From contig NZ_CP042582.1 of NCBI RefSeq assembly GCF_008728835.1, positions 496,001 to 560,000 of the forward strand: DNA of 64,000 nucleotides, in the 5' to 3' direction. Made by a program: the position numbers and the translations under genes. The notes beneath the pieces were generated by a model, which did not search any database, was not told the DNA's origin, and was given only the letters and a program-made list of their open reading frames with translations. The stretch's first letter is position 1. Every line of letters starts with the position of its first letter. Of this stretch, positions 37,950 through 46,173 are shown in pieces. Source of the DNA: Hypericibacter adhaerens (GTDB taxonomy: Bacteria > Pseudomonadota > Alphaproteobacteria > Dongiales > Dongiaceae).

Positions 37950-38329
37950 CGCCCGGCCGCGCTCGACGTCGCCCGCGATTCCCCGGTTATGCAGCCTTGC
38001 AATTGAGACGAATTCGTCTCGACCGCAAGGTTCCCCGTCTTGCTCGCAATTGTAATGCCGATCGTGACTCAAACTGCCGCGCCGACGCTGCTATAGTCGC
38101 GGTCGGGGTCGTCGCGGGCCGGCTTTGTCCCGCGACGGACGAGAGACAGAGACGGGCCCAGGAAAGCGAGATCAGAGGAAGCTTCCTTCCTGCCTTGCGG
38201 GCAATGTCCCGCGAAGAGCGCGAGCGAGAAAGTTTCCGCGAAGTTCCGCGGAAGCGGTTCGAGACAAGAACGCGGGGGAGCGCGTCGTCTTCGGACGCTC
38301 GGCATCGCTCTTGAGTGATCGGAGCGCGG
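37950..38329. other. Intergenic region after recR
   Basis: No gene recognised in 380 bases. A TATAGT box at 38092-38097 could be a -10 for the next gene, without a convincing -35. Short inverted motifs around TTCCGCG near 38237-38252 are noted only as such. Confidence 0.3.
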
Positions 38330-38983
38330 ATGGTCGAGATCGTCTACTATGTCGCCACCAGCCTGGATGGCTTCATCGCCACCCTCGATGGAGGAATCGA
38401 CTGGCTGCCGCGGCTCGATCCCGAGCTCGAGGATTTCGGCTATCGCGCCTTTTACGATTCCGTCGACGGGCTGATCATGGGGCGGCTCACCTTCGACAAG
38501 ATCCGCCGTCACGCCGCCTGGCCCTATCCCAAGAAACCCTGCTGGGTCTTCACCCATCGCCCGATCGAGAGCGAGCCTTCCGAGGTGATCCCGACGGCGC
38601 AGCCCTTGACCCAGGTCATCGCCGAGATGGAGAGCTACAAGCTGCGCCGCATCTTCCTCGTGGGCGGCGGCAGGCTCGCCTCGCAGTTCCAGCGCCAGGG
38701 GCTGATCGCGGAATACAATATCGGCCTGGTGCCGGTGCTGCTGGGCACGGGCATGCCGCTCTTCGCCGGTCCCGGCGAGTTCGAAAGGCTGAAGCTGATC
38801 GACACCCGCAGCTTCGCCACCGGCGAGGTGCTGATGCGCTATCGCCGCAGCGCGCTCAACCCGCCGCGGCCGAAGGCGATCCCGCCGGCGATCACGCGCC
38901 ATCTGCGCCATCAAGCGGAAGAGGCGGCCCCGGCACGCGAGCCGGAGCCCGTCGAGATCGGCACGCGCGGGACGGAGTCCTGA
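38330..38983 (+). CDS. Dihydrofolate reductase-like (RibD_C) protein
   Basis: RibD C-terminal/DHFR-fold protein of 217 aa. The start VEIVYYVATSLDGFIATLDG, then GLIMGRLTFDKI and IFLVGGGRLASQFQRQGLIAE, are the family landmarks (VGGG is the NADPH loop). These stand-alone reductases are not the essential FolA, and their substrates are mostly unknown. ATG 38330 was chosen over GTG 38315, as it begins at the first beta strand. The C-terminal 35 residues are a charged tail. Confidence 0.85.
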   Translation: MVEIVYYVATSLDGFIATLDGGIDWLPRLDPELEDFGYRAFYDSVDGLIMGRLTFDKIRRHAAWPYPKKPCWVFTHRPIESEPSEVIPTAQPLTQVIAEMESYKLRRIFLVGGGRLASQFQRQGLIAEYNIGLVPVLLGTGMPLFAGPGEFERLKLIDTRSFATGEVLMRYRRSALNPPRPKAIPPAITRHLRHQAEEAAPAREPEPVEIGTRGTES

Positions 38984-39014
38984 AGGATCGGCAGCGCTGC
39001 GGAAGTCGCGAAGT

Positions 39015-39377
39015 CTAACGCAGCGCGGACGACGGGCCGGCGGTCGGCGCGATCGAGTCCGGCCAGGGCATCAGGGCCACCGCCGTCCTGGCCGGTGTAT
39101 CGATGCCGACGGCAGCGGCCGCCTGCGCCGGACAATCCATCCGGTTGTCGCCGAGGAAGGCGAACCCCGTCCCGGTGCCCGGCGCGGCCTGGTCCACCTG
39201 GCCGAAGGCCGGCTCGCCCAGCGACGGCGTCGTGGCGCCCACGCTGGAGATCAGCTCCGGCAAGAGGTAGCCGATCGCCAGCCCCATCAGGATGACGATC
39301 GCGAAATTGGCCTTCATCGACCAGGAACTGCGCCGGCGGAAGATCCGCCGTCTCTCGAATGTGTAGCTCACGCTCAT
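39015..39377 (-). CDS. Hypothetical single-span membrane protein
   Basis: Unrecognised protein of 120 aa. An Arg-rich cytoplasmic start (FERRRIFRRRSSWSMKANFA) is followed by one membrane segment (IVILMGLAIGYLLPELISSV, about 27-46) and a small Pro/Ala-rich periplasmic part with one cysteine. ATG 39377 has AGGAGG eight bases before it, a very good ribosome site, so it is probably expressed. No function can be assigned. Confidence 0.6.
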   Translation of the reverse strand: MSVSYTFERRRIFRRRSSWSMKANFAIVILMGLAIGYLLPELISSVGATTPSLGEPAFGQVDQAAPGTGTGFAFLGDNRMDCPAQAAAAVGIDTPARTAVALMPWPDSIAPTAGPSSALR

Positions 39378-39508
39378 CTTCTTCCTCCTACGCTGGAGGT
39401 GCCCAGGGTCCATTTTGCCCGCCCCGGGTTAGCAAAAAGGTAACGCGCGCTTTTGATTTTTCGACCCTGTAATATCAACAGGTTAGCGGAGCGGCCGGCG
39501 CTTCTTTT

Positions 39509-39603
39509 CCCTCTCCCCTCGCGGGGGAGGGCAGGGAGGGGGCTGCGCGCTATCGACATCGCGTCGTCCCCCTTCCTAACCTTCCCCCGCAAGGGGGGAA
39601 GGG
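39509..39603. repeat. BIME-like paired hairpin repeat, copy 8
   Basis: CCCTCTCCCCTCGCGGGGGA with GGGCAGGGAGGGGGCTGCGC, then CCCCCTTCCTAACCTTCCCC and CGCAAGGGGGGAAGGG. The right half is identical in type to copies 7 and 12. Confidence 0.85.
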
Positions 39604-39641
39604 ACCAGGTGTAAGCATCGCCCTCCCACGGGAAACCATCC

Positions 39642-40331
39642 ATGCCGCTTCACATCGGAATCGTCGCCTGCTCAGCCGAGGGCGCGGCGCTCTGCTACCG
39701 GACGATCTGCACCGAGGGTGCGGCGCTCATGGGCGCGCACGCGCATCCCGAGATCTCGATGCACACGCCGTCACTGGCCGATTATGTCGCCTGCCTCGAT
39801 CGCGGCGATCTCGCGGGCGTGGGCGCGCTGATGCTGGGATCGGCCGAGAAGCTGGCGACGATCGGGGCCGATTTCCTGATCTGCCCCGACAACACCATCC
39901 ACCAGGCGCTGCCGCTGATCGAGGCGCGCTCGCCCCGGCCCTGGCTCCACATCGCCGAGACCGTCGCCGAGGAGGCCGAGGCGCGCGGCTATCGGCGGCT
40001 CGCGATCCTGGGCACGCGCTGGCTGGTCGAGAGCGAGGTCTATCCCGCGAAGCTCGCGGCGCGCGGGCTGGACTATCTGCGCCCGAACGCGGCCGAGCGG
40101 CAGGAGACCAACCGCATCATCATGGAGGAACTGGTCTATGGCGTTTTCAAGCCCGCTTCCATCGCGACCTATCAGCGCGTCATCCGGCGCATGAAGGACG
40201 AAGGCTGCGACGCCGCCATTCTCGGCTGCACCGAGATCCCGCTCATCATCAACGACATCAGCTCGCCGCTGCCGGTGCTGGATTCGACGCGGCTTCTGGC
40301 ACGCGCCGCGCTCCGGCGTGCGGTCGGGTGA
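39642..40331 (+). CDS. Aspartate/glutamate racemase family protein
   Basis: Two-cysteine racemase-fold protein of 229 aa. The catalytic cysteines are C81 (LICPDNTIHQAL) and C196 (ILGCTEIPLI), both in their conserved contexts. The N-terminus (IGIVACSAEGAALCY) fits the amino acid racemase family. It may interconvert L- and D-Asp or Glu, or belong to related hydantoin or arylmalonate enzymes. Genes for D-amino acid metabolism are not adjacent, so the substrate is open. Confidence 0.85.
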   Translation: MPLHIGIVACSAEGAALCYRTICTEGAALMGAHAHPEISMHTPSLADYVACLDRGDLAGVGALMLGSAEKLATIGADFLICPDNTIHQALPLIEARSPRPWLHIAETVAEEAEARGYRRLAILGTRWLVESEVYPAKLAARGLDYLRPNAAERQETNRIIMEELVYGVFKPASIATYQRVIRRMKDEGCDAAILGCTEIPLIINDISSPLPVLDSTRLLARAALRRAVG

Positions 40332-40372
40332 GGCCGGAGCGGATTTGAATCCGAAGCAAGGGGAGAGGTCTC

Positions 40373-41083
40373 TTGAACATCATTCATCCGGTGCGCGCCG
40401 GCCGCCTGGCGCCGGTGCAGGTCGCCTGCATCGACAAGACGACGGTCGATCTCGGCGTGCCGTTCCCGAAGCTCATCGCCACGCTGCAGAAGGCCTATGA
40501 CCGGCATTTCCTCCCCGCCTGGGGCTATCCGGTGAAGCTCTACCGGCCCCGCCGGCCCAAGCGCACCGACTGGCAGATGCTCTTCATCGACGACACGGCC
40601 CAGGCGGTCGCCGAGGGCGATCACGACCTGGCCAAGCATGGCGTGCCCTATTCGAAGATCTTCGTGAAGGCGACGCTGGCGGACGGCGAACTGGTCAGCG
40701 TCGTCGCCTCGCACGAGCTGTTCGAGATGATGATCGATCCCATCGCCAATCTCTGGGCGCAGGCGAAGAACGGCGACGAATATGCCTATGAGATGTGCGA
40801 TCCGGTCGAGGAGGACACCTTCCTCGTGGACGGCATCCAGATCTCGAACTTCCTCTATCCGACCTGGTTCGAGCCCTTCGCGCATCCGAAGGGGACGAAG
40901 TTCGATCACCTCGGCCTGCTGACGCGGCCCTTCTCGATGCGCAAGACCGGCTATGTGACGAAGAAGGCGAAGGGAAAGGTCAAGGACGTCTTCGGCTCGC
41001 TCGCCAAGCGCCGCCGCTTCCAGAACGAAGACCGCCGCGGCCATCGCAGCGAGTATCGCAAGCCGGACGGGAAGAGGATTTAG
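40373..41083 (+). CDS. Unknown protein with HELFEMMIDP motif
   Basis: Protein of 236 aa with no signal peptide. The central segment VVASHELFEMMIDP (about 104-117) and the later YEMCDPVEEDTF (about 138-149) look like a metal site of zincin type, with H-E-x-x-E and acidic residues in place of a third His. This is inference; activity is unproven. The start appears to be TTG 40373, behind a strong AAGGGGAG site; no ATG lies nearby in frame. The C-terminal 45 residues are very basic (KKAKGKVKD, KRRRF, RRGHRSEYRK), suggesting contact with nucleic acid or membrane. Confidence 0.7.
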   Translation: MNIIHPVRAGRLAPVQVACIDKTTVDLGVPFPKLIATLQKAYDRHFLPAWGYPVKLYRPRRPKRTDWQMLFIDDTAQAVAEGDHDLAKHGVPYSKIFVKATLADGELVSVVASHELFEMMIDPIANLWAQAKNGDEYAYEMCDPVEEDTFLVDGIQISNFLYPTWFEPFAHPKGTKFDHLGLLTRPFSMRKTGYVTKKAKGKVKDVFGSLAKRRRFQNEDRRGHRSEYRKPDGKRI

Positions 41084-41118
41084 GGCATCGGTGGCATCTT
41101 CGCTCCCGCCATTACTAT

Positions 41119-41255
41119 CCCCTCCCCCCTTGCGGGGGAGGTTAGGGTGGGGGGTGATCGAAGCACGCGCTGCTTCAAGAAATTTGCATGGCCTAACCTT
41201 GCCGACATCGAGTTTGTAGCCACCCCCCACCCCAGCCTCCCCCGCAAGGGGGAGG
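41119..41255. repeat. BIME-like paired hairpin repeat, copy 9
   Basis: CCCCTCCCCCCTTGCGGGGG with AGGTTAGGGTGGGGGGTGAT, then CCACCCCCCACCCCAGCCTC and CCCCGCAAGGGGGAGG. It is the uninterrupted counterpart of the IS-split copy 1. Confidence 0.85.
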
Positions 41256-41281
41256 TGAAGAAGGTAAGGGACGTGCTTGGA

Positions 41282-41833
41282 TCACGGCTCTGCCCCTCGC
41301 CGGAAGATGATCGTCTCGCCGCCCTTGTAGGTCGTGCGCGCGTGCTCGCGGAAGCCGCATTTGGTCGCGACCTTGATCGAGTTCCTGTGCTCGGGCGAGA
41401 TGATGCAGCAGAGCGGCGTCGTGCCGAACTTGTCAGCGCCCCAGGTGACGGCGGCCTTGACGGCCTCGGTCGCATAGCCCTTGCCGTGGGCCCAGGAGGC
41501 CAGCACCCAGCCCACCTCGGGCGTGCCGTCGAGCGAGGGCGTGAGCCCGCGCCGGAAATCGGCGAGGCCGGTCTCGCCGACATAGCGGCCGGTCGCCTTC
41601 TCCTCGATCGCCCAGAAGCCGTAGCCCAGGAGCGCCCAATGGCCGACATAGCGCAGCAGCCGCGACCAGCATTCCTCGGGCGAGAAGGGCTTGCCGCTGA
41701 TGAAGCGCACCACGCCCGGATCGCTCCAGAGGGCGGCGAGCGCGTCGAAATCCTCCAGGCGGTTGCCGCGCAGGATCAGGCGCTCGGTCTCGAGGACGGG
41801 AATGGTGGTGTGGGGCAGGGCGATGGAGGTCAC
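41282..41833 (-). CDS. GNAT family N-acetyltransferase (RimJ/RimL type)
   Basis: Acetyltransferase of 183 aa. It begins LETERLILRGNRLEDFDAL, typical of RimJ/RimL-type enzymes, and has the acetyl-CoA loop in VLASWAHGKGYATEAVKAA (motif A) and the C-terminal SIKVATKCGFREHA. The acceptor could be a protein N-terminus, an antibiotic or a small molecule. It sits between two hairpin repeats. Confidence 0.85.
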   Translation of the reverse strand: MTSIALPHTTIPVLETERLILRGNRLEDFDALAALWSDPGVVRFISGKPFSPEECWSRLLRYVGHWALLGYGFWAIEEKATGRYVGETGLADFRRGLTPSLDGTPEVGWVLASWAHGKGYATEAVKAAVTWGADKFGTTPLCCIISPEHRNSIKVATKCGFREHARTTYKGGETIIFRRGAEP

Positions 41834-41906
41834 AGGGGGAGGAACTCACGGCCGTTGATGAGGCCGTGGAGTGTAGCGCAAACGCATTGCCATGCTTCCC
41901 CTTCTT

Positions 41907-42091
41907 CCCCTCCCCCGGCGGGCTTCGCCCGCAACTCCAACAAGCTTGCCGGCGAAGCCGGCGGGCGGGGGAGGTTAGGGTGGGGGGTGATCGTAGAACG
42001 CGATTGAAGACGGAATTCTCATCGCAGCAAGGCGGGCTTGCAACGAGTCTGCGGCCACCCCCCACCCCAGCCTCCCCCTCAAGGGGGGAGG
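41907..42091. repeat. BIME-like paired hairpin repeat, copy 10 (expanded)
   Basis: Like copy 9, but the left hairpin loop has been enlarged by a nested palindrome: GGCGGGCTTCGCCCGC, a short spacer, then GCCGGCGAAGCCGGCGGG. The core GGTTAGGGTGGGGGG and the right arm CCACCCCAGCCTCCCCCTCA are kept. It is the longest copy in the window. Confidence 0.8.
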
Positions 42092-42127
42092 TGAGGAGCG
42101 AGTGGCCGGAGAGGAAGGATCAACAGC

Positions 42128-44965
42128 TCACCGCGTCACATGCAGGATGTTCGACGCGGCGTCGGCGAGCTCGTCGGCATGGAAGATGAAGGCCTGGCAC
42201 TGGTAGCTGCCCGGCTGCAGCTTGTCGTTGTCGTCCAGCAGGCTGACGCGGGCCGTGAAACTGCCGCCGGCCTTGGTCATCGTCTCGGCCGTGCGGTGGG
42301 TCTTGCCGTCGGGCAGCAGCACGTCGGCGAGGATGCGCTGGTCGGGGCGGGCGGGGCCGACCGCGCCGCGGAAGATGACCGAATCCCCTTTCTCCGACTT
42401 CTGCTCGACCTCGAAGCGGATCGTCGCCTTCTTCACGGCATGGACGCGATAGAAGGTGCCGCCGATCGGATAGAAGCGCGAGCCCGGCACGGTGTGGCTG
42501 ATATGCATCTCCTCGCTATAGCTGCGCGGGATGAAGCCGGCGACCCGCACCGGCGCCGTGCCCGGATAGCGGCCTTCCTTCGACTTGCCCTTCTTGTAGA
42601 GATCGACATCGGCGATCGGCCAGATCATGACGTCGATCTCCGTCTCGGCCTTGCCCTCCAGCCAGACCCATGCGTTGGGGATCTGTGCCGCCCAGCCGAG
42701 CGGCAGCCCGCGGACCGAGAGCTGGACTGCGCGCCGCTCGTCGAGCGGGTTGCGCACCGCGGTCTTGATGAAGACCGGGTCGGCCGGGCTCGAGCCCGCC
42801 GCCTGGAAGTCGAACACGTTCTCCTGCGCGCCGTTATTGCCGCCCGAGATCTCGCCCAGCTGCTGCGAGGCATAGACCTTGAGGCAGGTATGCTTGCCCA
42901 CGACCGGAACCCAGTTGCAGAAGGTGTCGACGAAGCCGTTCTGCGGGATGGAGGCGATGGTCTGGACCGCGATCGGCGCCCAGTTGCCATTGTCGCCGAC
43001 GCCGGGCGGGGTGACCGCGTAGAAGGTGAGCTTGACATTGCTCGCCCCCATGGCGCCCGAGACATGCACCCGCGCGGTGAAGTGGTTGAGATGCGACACC
43101 CAGGGCTTGTCGCCATTGCCGGTCGGCCGGCCCTCGCTGTCCAGCGGATTGTCGAAGCTGCCGAACGGGTCGCGGTCGACCCAGATGTCGGGCGACTGCC
43201 AGCTCGAATCCCAGGGCGTGACCTTGAGGTCGAAGGACCCGTTCGGATCGTCGGCGATGGTCTGCGCCCAGGCGACCCGCACCCGGCAGACGAGCGGGCG
43301 TGCCTGCACCGCGTCGTCGAGCACGGTGATGACCAGGGCGCGGGCGGGGTCCTCGACGGTCTCGCCCGCGACCAGCACGCGGTCGTCATGCATCAGCGTG
43401 ATGAAGCGGGTCTGCTGGTTGTTGTTCATCTCGTCGGCGATCACCCGCGTGACGATGATGCCGCCCTGGTTCGAGGCGGCGCCCAGGGGAATGCTGTCGT
43501 CGAAGATCTGGGTGGTGGTGCCGGGCCGCTGGCGCACCTCGACGAAATAGCTCAGCGCGTCGGAGACCACGATCTTCAGGATATGGACGCGGTTGGGGTC
43601 GCTGTCCTCGGCGAGGCCGTGGGCGATCAGGTCGACATCCTCCGAGTGCGGGTTGCGGTCCCACTGCACGGTCTTGATGTTGGCCGCCTGGTAGTAGCCG
43701 AGCTTCTCGAGATGGAAGCCGGTGAAGATCGGATGAGAATCGTGGTTGCCCATCATCTCGAAATCCTGGGCGGAGGCGGCGCTGGGATCGACGAGGTCCG
43801 AGCCGTAGACATCCTCGCCCAGCGTCGCCGTGCCGTCGCCGGTCTCGGTGGGGGCGGAGACGATGTTGTGGCCGAATTCGTGGGCGAAGCGGCCCCAGTT
43901 GGCGTTCTCCTGGATCCAGAGCAGGTTGATCTTGTCGGAGAGGCTGATGTCGATATGGATATGGCTGGGATCGCTGGTCGGCTTGCCGTCGTCATAGGAG
44001 AAGGTCGAGGTGTCGGAGCCGCCCCAGGCGCGGATGAAGGCGCCGTTGGTGAACATCACCGAGCAGAGCATCTGGTAGTTGTCGAGGGTGAAGCCCTCGT
44101 CCTGCGCATGCTGCGCGGCGATCGCGGCCATGCGGTTGAGCTGGCCGGGGATGATGTTGGCGATGCCGGCGAGATCGACGAAATCGGCGAAGCTGCCGTC
44201 GAGCTGGGCCGGCGTGCTGACGATGTCGAACTGGACGTTGGTGCGGCCGTAGCTCGCCTGGGTGTAGAAGGTCTGGACGTTGGTCCAGCGCGTGTTCAGG
44301 CCCGTGCGCACCGTGGAGAAATTCGCCGGCGCCAGGTCGTTGGCCTGGCAGATCACGATCAGCACGCGGATGGTGCCGATGGGATTGACGTCGCCGGCCG
44401 AGCCGGCGCCGGCTCCCATCGCGAAGACGGGCGGGCCGTCGTCGCTGTCGCCGGGATAGCCGGCGATGCCGAAATCGAGTGCACTCGTCGCGGTGTGCGT
44501 CCCGACCTTGATCTTGATCGGTCCCTCGTCGACCTCCTTGGTGACGAGGGCCTTGAGCTCGGTGGCGCTCGCCGCCAGCACCGGCACGGCCGTGCCGCCG
44601 ATCGTGACCTCGTTGTCGGCGCGGGCCGCGGCGAAATGGCTGCCCTTGATCGTCAGGATGGTGCCGCGCTGGCCCTTCGGCGGCTCGAAGCCCGTGATGC
44701 GCGGGCCGATCAGCCAGGGCAGCCGCTCGGTCAGCCAGTCGCGCAGCTTCAGCGGCGATTTAGCGATCGCGGGGCTGATCTTGTCGAGATCGAACCGGGC
44801 CTCGGCCCGCGTCGCCCTCGCGGCGGGCTTCGGCTTCGCGACCCGCTTCGGCGCCGGTGATGCCTTCAGGCCCGTCGTCGCCTTGCCGGTCTTCCGCTTC
44901 GCCGCGCCGCGGCCTGTCCTCAGCGCCTGCGCCTTGCGCGGAGTCCTCGAGATACGCTTCGCCAT
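42128..44965 (-). CDS. Large zinc metallopeptidase (M6-like) with IPT/TIG domain
   Basis: Protein of 945 aa. Residues 1-55 are a Lys/Arg/Ala-rich basic region with no signal peptide. An IPT/TIG beta domain follows (RITGFEPPKGQRGTILTIKG, about 89-167), then a peptidase domain with HEFGH at 362-366 (RFAHEFGHNIVSAPTE), a zinc-binding HExxH motif in a context resembling immune inhibitor A (M6) peptidases. The remaining 550 residues look like beta-sandwich repeats. ATG 44965 has AGGAGAGG upstream. M6 enzymes are normally secreted, so lack of a signal is odd: export by a type I or other system, or a misjudged start, are possible. Confidence 0.75.
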   Translation of the reverse strand: MAKRISRTPRKAQALRTGRGAAKRKTGKATTGLKASPAPKRVAKPKPAARATRAEARFDLDKISPAIAKSPLKLRDWLTERLPWLIGPRITGFEPPKGQRGTILTIKGSHFAAARADNEVTIGGTAVPVLAASATELKALVTKEVDEGPIKIKVGTHTATSALDFGIAGYPGDSDDGPPVFAMGAGAGSAGDVNPIGTIRVLIVICQANDLAPANFSTVRTGLNTRWTNVQTFYTQASYGRTNVQFDIVSTPAQLDGSFADFVDLAGIANIIPGQLNRMAAIAAQHAQDEGFTLDNYQMLCSVMFTNGAFIRAWGGSDTSTFSYDDGKPTSDPSHIHIDISLSDKINLLWIQENANWGRFAHEFGHNIVSAPTETGDGTATLGEDVYGSDLVDPSAASAQDFEMMGNHDSHPIFTGFHLEKLGYYQAANIKTVQWDRNPHSEDVDLIAHGLAEDSDPNRVHILKIVVSDALSYFVEVRQRPGTTTQIFDDSIPLGAASNQGGIIVTRVIADEMNNNQQTRFITLMHDDRVLVAGETVEDPARALVITVLDDAVQARPLVCRVRVAWAQTIADDPNGSFDLKVTPWDSSWQSPDIWVDRDPFGSFDNPLDSEGRPTGNGDKPWVSHLNHFTARVHVSGAMGASNVKLTFYAVTPPGVGDNGNWAPIAVQTIASIPQNGFVDTFCNWVPVVGKHTCLKVYASQQLGEISGGNNGAQENVFDFQAAGSSPADPVFIKTAVRNPLDERRAVQLSVRGLPLGWAAQIPNAWVWLEGKAETEIDVMIWPIADVDLYKKGKSKEGRYPGTAPVRVAGFIPRSYSEEMHISHTVPGSRFYPIGGTFYRVHAVKKATIRFEVEQKSEKGDSVIFRGAVGPARPDQRILADVLLPDGKTHRTAETMTKAGGSFTARVSLLDDNDKLQPGSYQCQAFIFHADELADAASNILHVTR

Positions 44966-45378
44966 CGTCCTCTCCTGTGAAAAGGTTTGAATCATCCCGG
45001 CAGGTCCCGACGGGCCGGCGCAGAAGCGCGCACGAAGCCATCGCGGCCTGTGGGCCTCGGTTACGGATCGGTGTCAGTCGGATGGATGAGTCACGGATCG
45101 GCCCCCCAGGCACGAACCTCGCGCGCGAGCGGCGCGTTCGGATCGTCGTCAGTTCGCTGGCGTCCTGGGCCTTGCGGTGCGTCGGGGTTGCGCGGTTACG
45201 CGTCTTTCCCCGGGTCGTCGTCTCGGCACCGCCTGGGACGTGGATCAGACTCTATTCCTGTCGCCCCTGGATGGCAACCGCTAAATACTTGTTTCTATTA
45301 AGAAATACTTGAAATGCTTGAAACAGTTTTAAGACGTTCGTGCGGGGTGGGGACAGGACAAGAGTCCCTGCGACCTCT
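44966..45378. other. Intergenic region with AT-rich direct repeats
   Basis: No gene found. At 45283-45320 lie AAATACTTG (45283), AAATACTTG (45303) and AAATGCTTG (45312), around TTTCTATTAAGAAA, in an AT-rich patch that stands out from its surroundings. This could be a promoter/operator for the metallopeptidase gene. Confidence 0.4.
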
Positions 45379-46002
45379 TCAGTTTCCCGCGGGATAGGCG
45401 ATGTCCGGCGGATAGGTCGCCTGGAATTCGGGACGCGCTTCCAAGCGTGCCGAGAGCGCATCGAGCGCGGGATAGCGGCCTCGCGCGCGCAGCTCGCTGT
45501 CGGTCATCTCCAGATAGCGCAGCATGCAGGCGGTGGTGATCTGTGCCTGGTCGAGCGGCGCGCCTTCCGGCCAGTCGAGCGCCGCCAGCGCCGCGACGGC
45601 ACCCTGGGCCTGCGTGCGGCAGCGCTGGATCCAGTCGGGCCAGCGATAGGCGGCGGGGCGGATGATGCGCTCGTAGGCCGAGGCGCCCGCCTTGTCGACG
45701 GCGCCGATCGCGAGCGCCACGCGTTGCAGCGCCTGGCGGCGCGCGAGACCCGACCGCGGCAGCAGCGCGCGGGTCGCGCCCACGGTCTCGTCGAGCCAGT
45801 CGAGGATGGCGACGGAATCGATCAGCACCTCGCCGTCGTCGAGCACCAGCGAGGGAATGCGCGCGAGCGGGTTGGTCTTGCGCATCGAATCGAAATCGCC
45901 GAACACCGAGCGCGTGTCATGCTCGTAGGCGAAGCCCAGCACCCCGAGCGAGATGCCGACGCGGCGGACGAAGGGGGAATCGTACTGGCCGACGAGGATC
46001 AT
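45379..46002 (-). CDS. Glutathione S-transferase family protein
   Basis: GST of 207 aa. The thioredoxin-like domain begins MILVGQYDSPFVRRVGISL with S9 as likely active residue, then NPLARIPSLVLDDGEVLIDS as the cis-Pro and Asp-Ser glutathione site. The C-terminal helical domain is normal in size. It is the third, divergent GST in the window. The substrate is unknown. It lies between an AT-rich gap and a hairpin repeat, so is probably transcribed alone. Confidence 0.88.
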   Translation of the reverse strand: MILVGQYDSPFVRRVGISLGVLGFAYEHDTRSVFGDFDSMRKTNPLARIPSLVLDDGEVLIDSVAILDWLDETVGATRALLPRSGLARRQALQRVALAIGAVDKAGASAYERIIRPAAYRWPDWIQRCRTQAQGAVAALAALDWPEGAPLDQAQITTACMLRYLEMTDSELRARGRYPALDALSARLEARPEFQATYPPDIAYPAGN

Positions 46003-46053
46003 GGGGGCTCCGGTGTCGCGAGAGCGGTCGGGCTGACGCCCGAAGACGTTGTA

Positions 46054-46143
46054 CCCCTCCCCCTATCCCCTCCCGCAAGGGGAGGGGGCGAGATGTTTAT
46101 TGTTCCAGCCCCCTCCCCTTGCGGGAGGGGGTAGGGGGAGGGG
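46054..46143. repeat. BIME-like paired hairpin repeat, copy 11
   Basis: CCCCTCCCCCTATCCCCTCC, CGCAAGGGGAGGGGGCGAGA, then CAGCCCCCTCCCCTTGCGGG and AGGGGGTAGGGGGAGGGG. This is the same subtype as the IS-split copy 15. Confidence 0.85.
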
Positions 46144-46173
46144 AAGCAAGCGCTATGCGAAAGCGCTCCGCTT

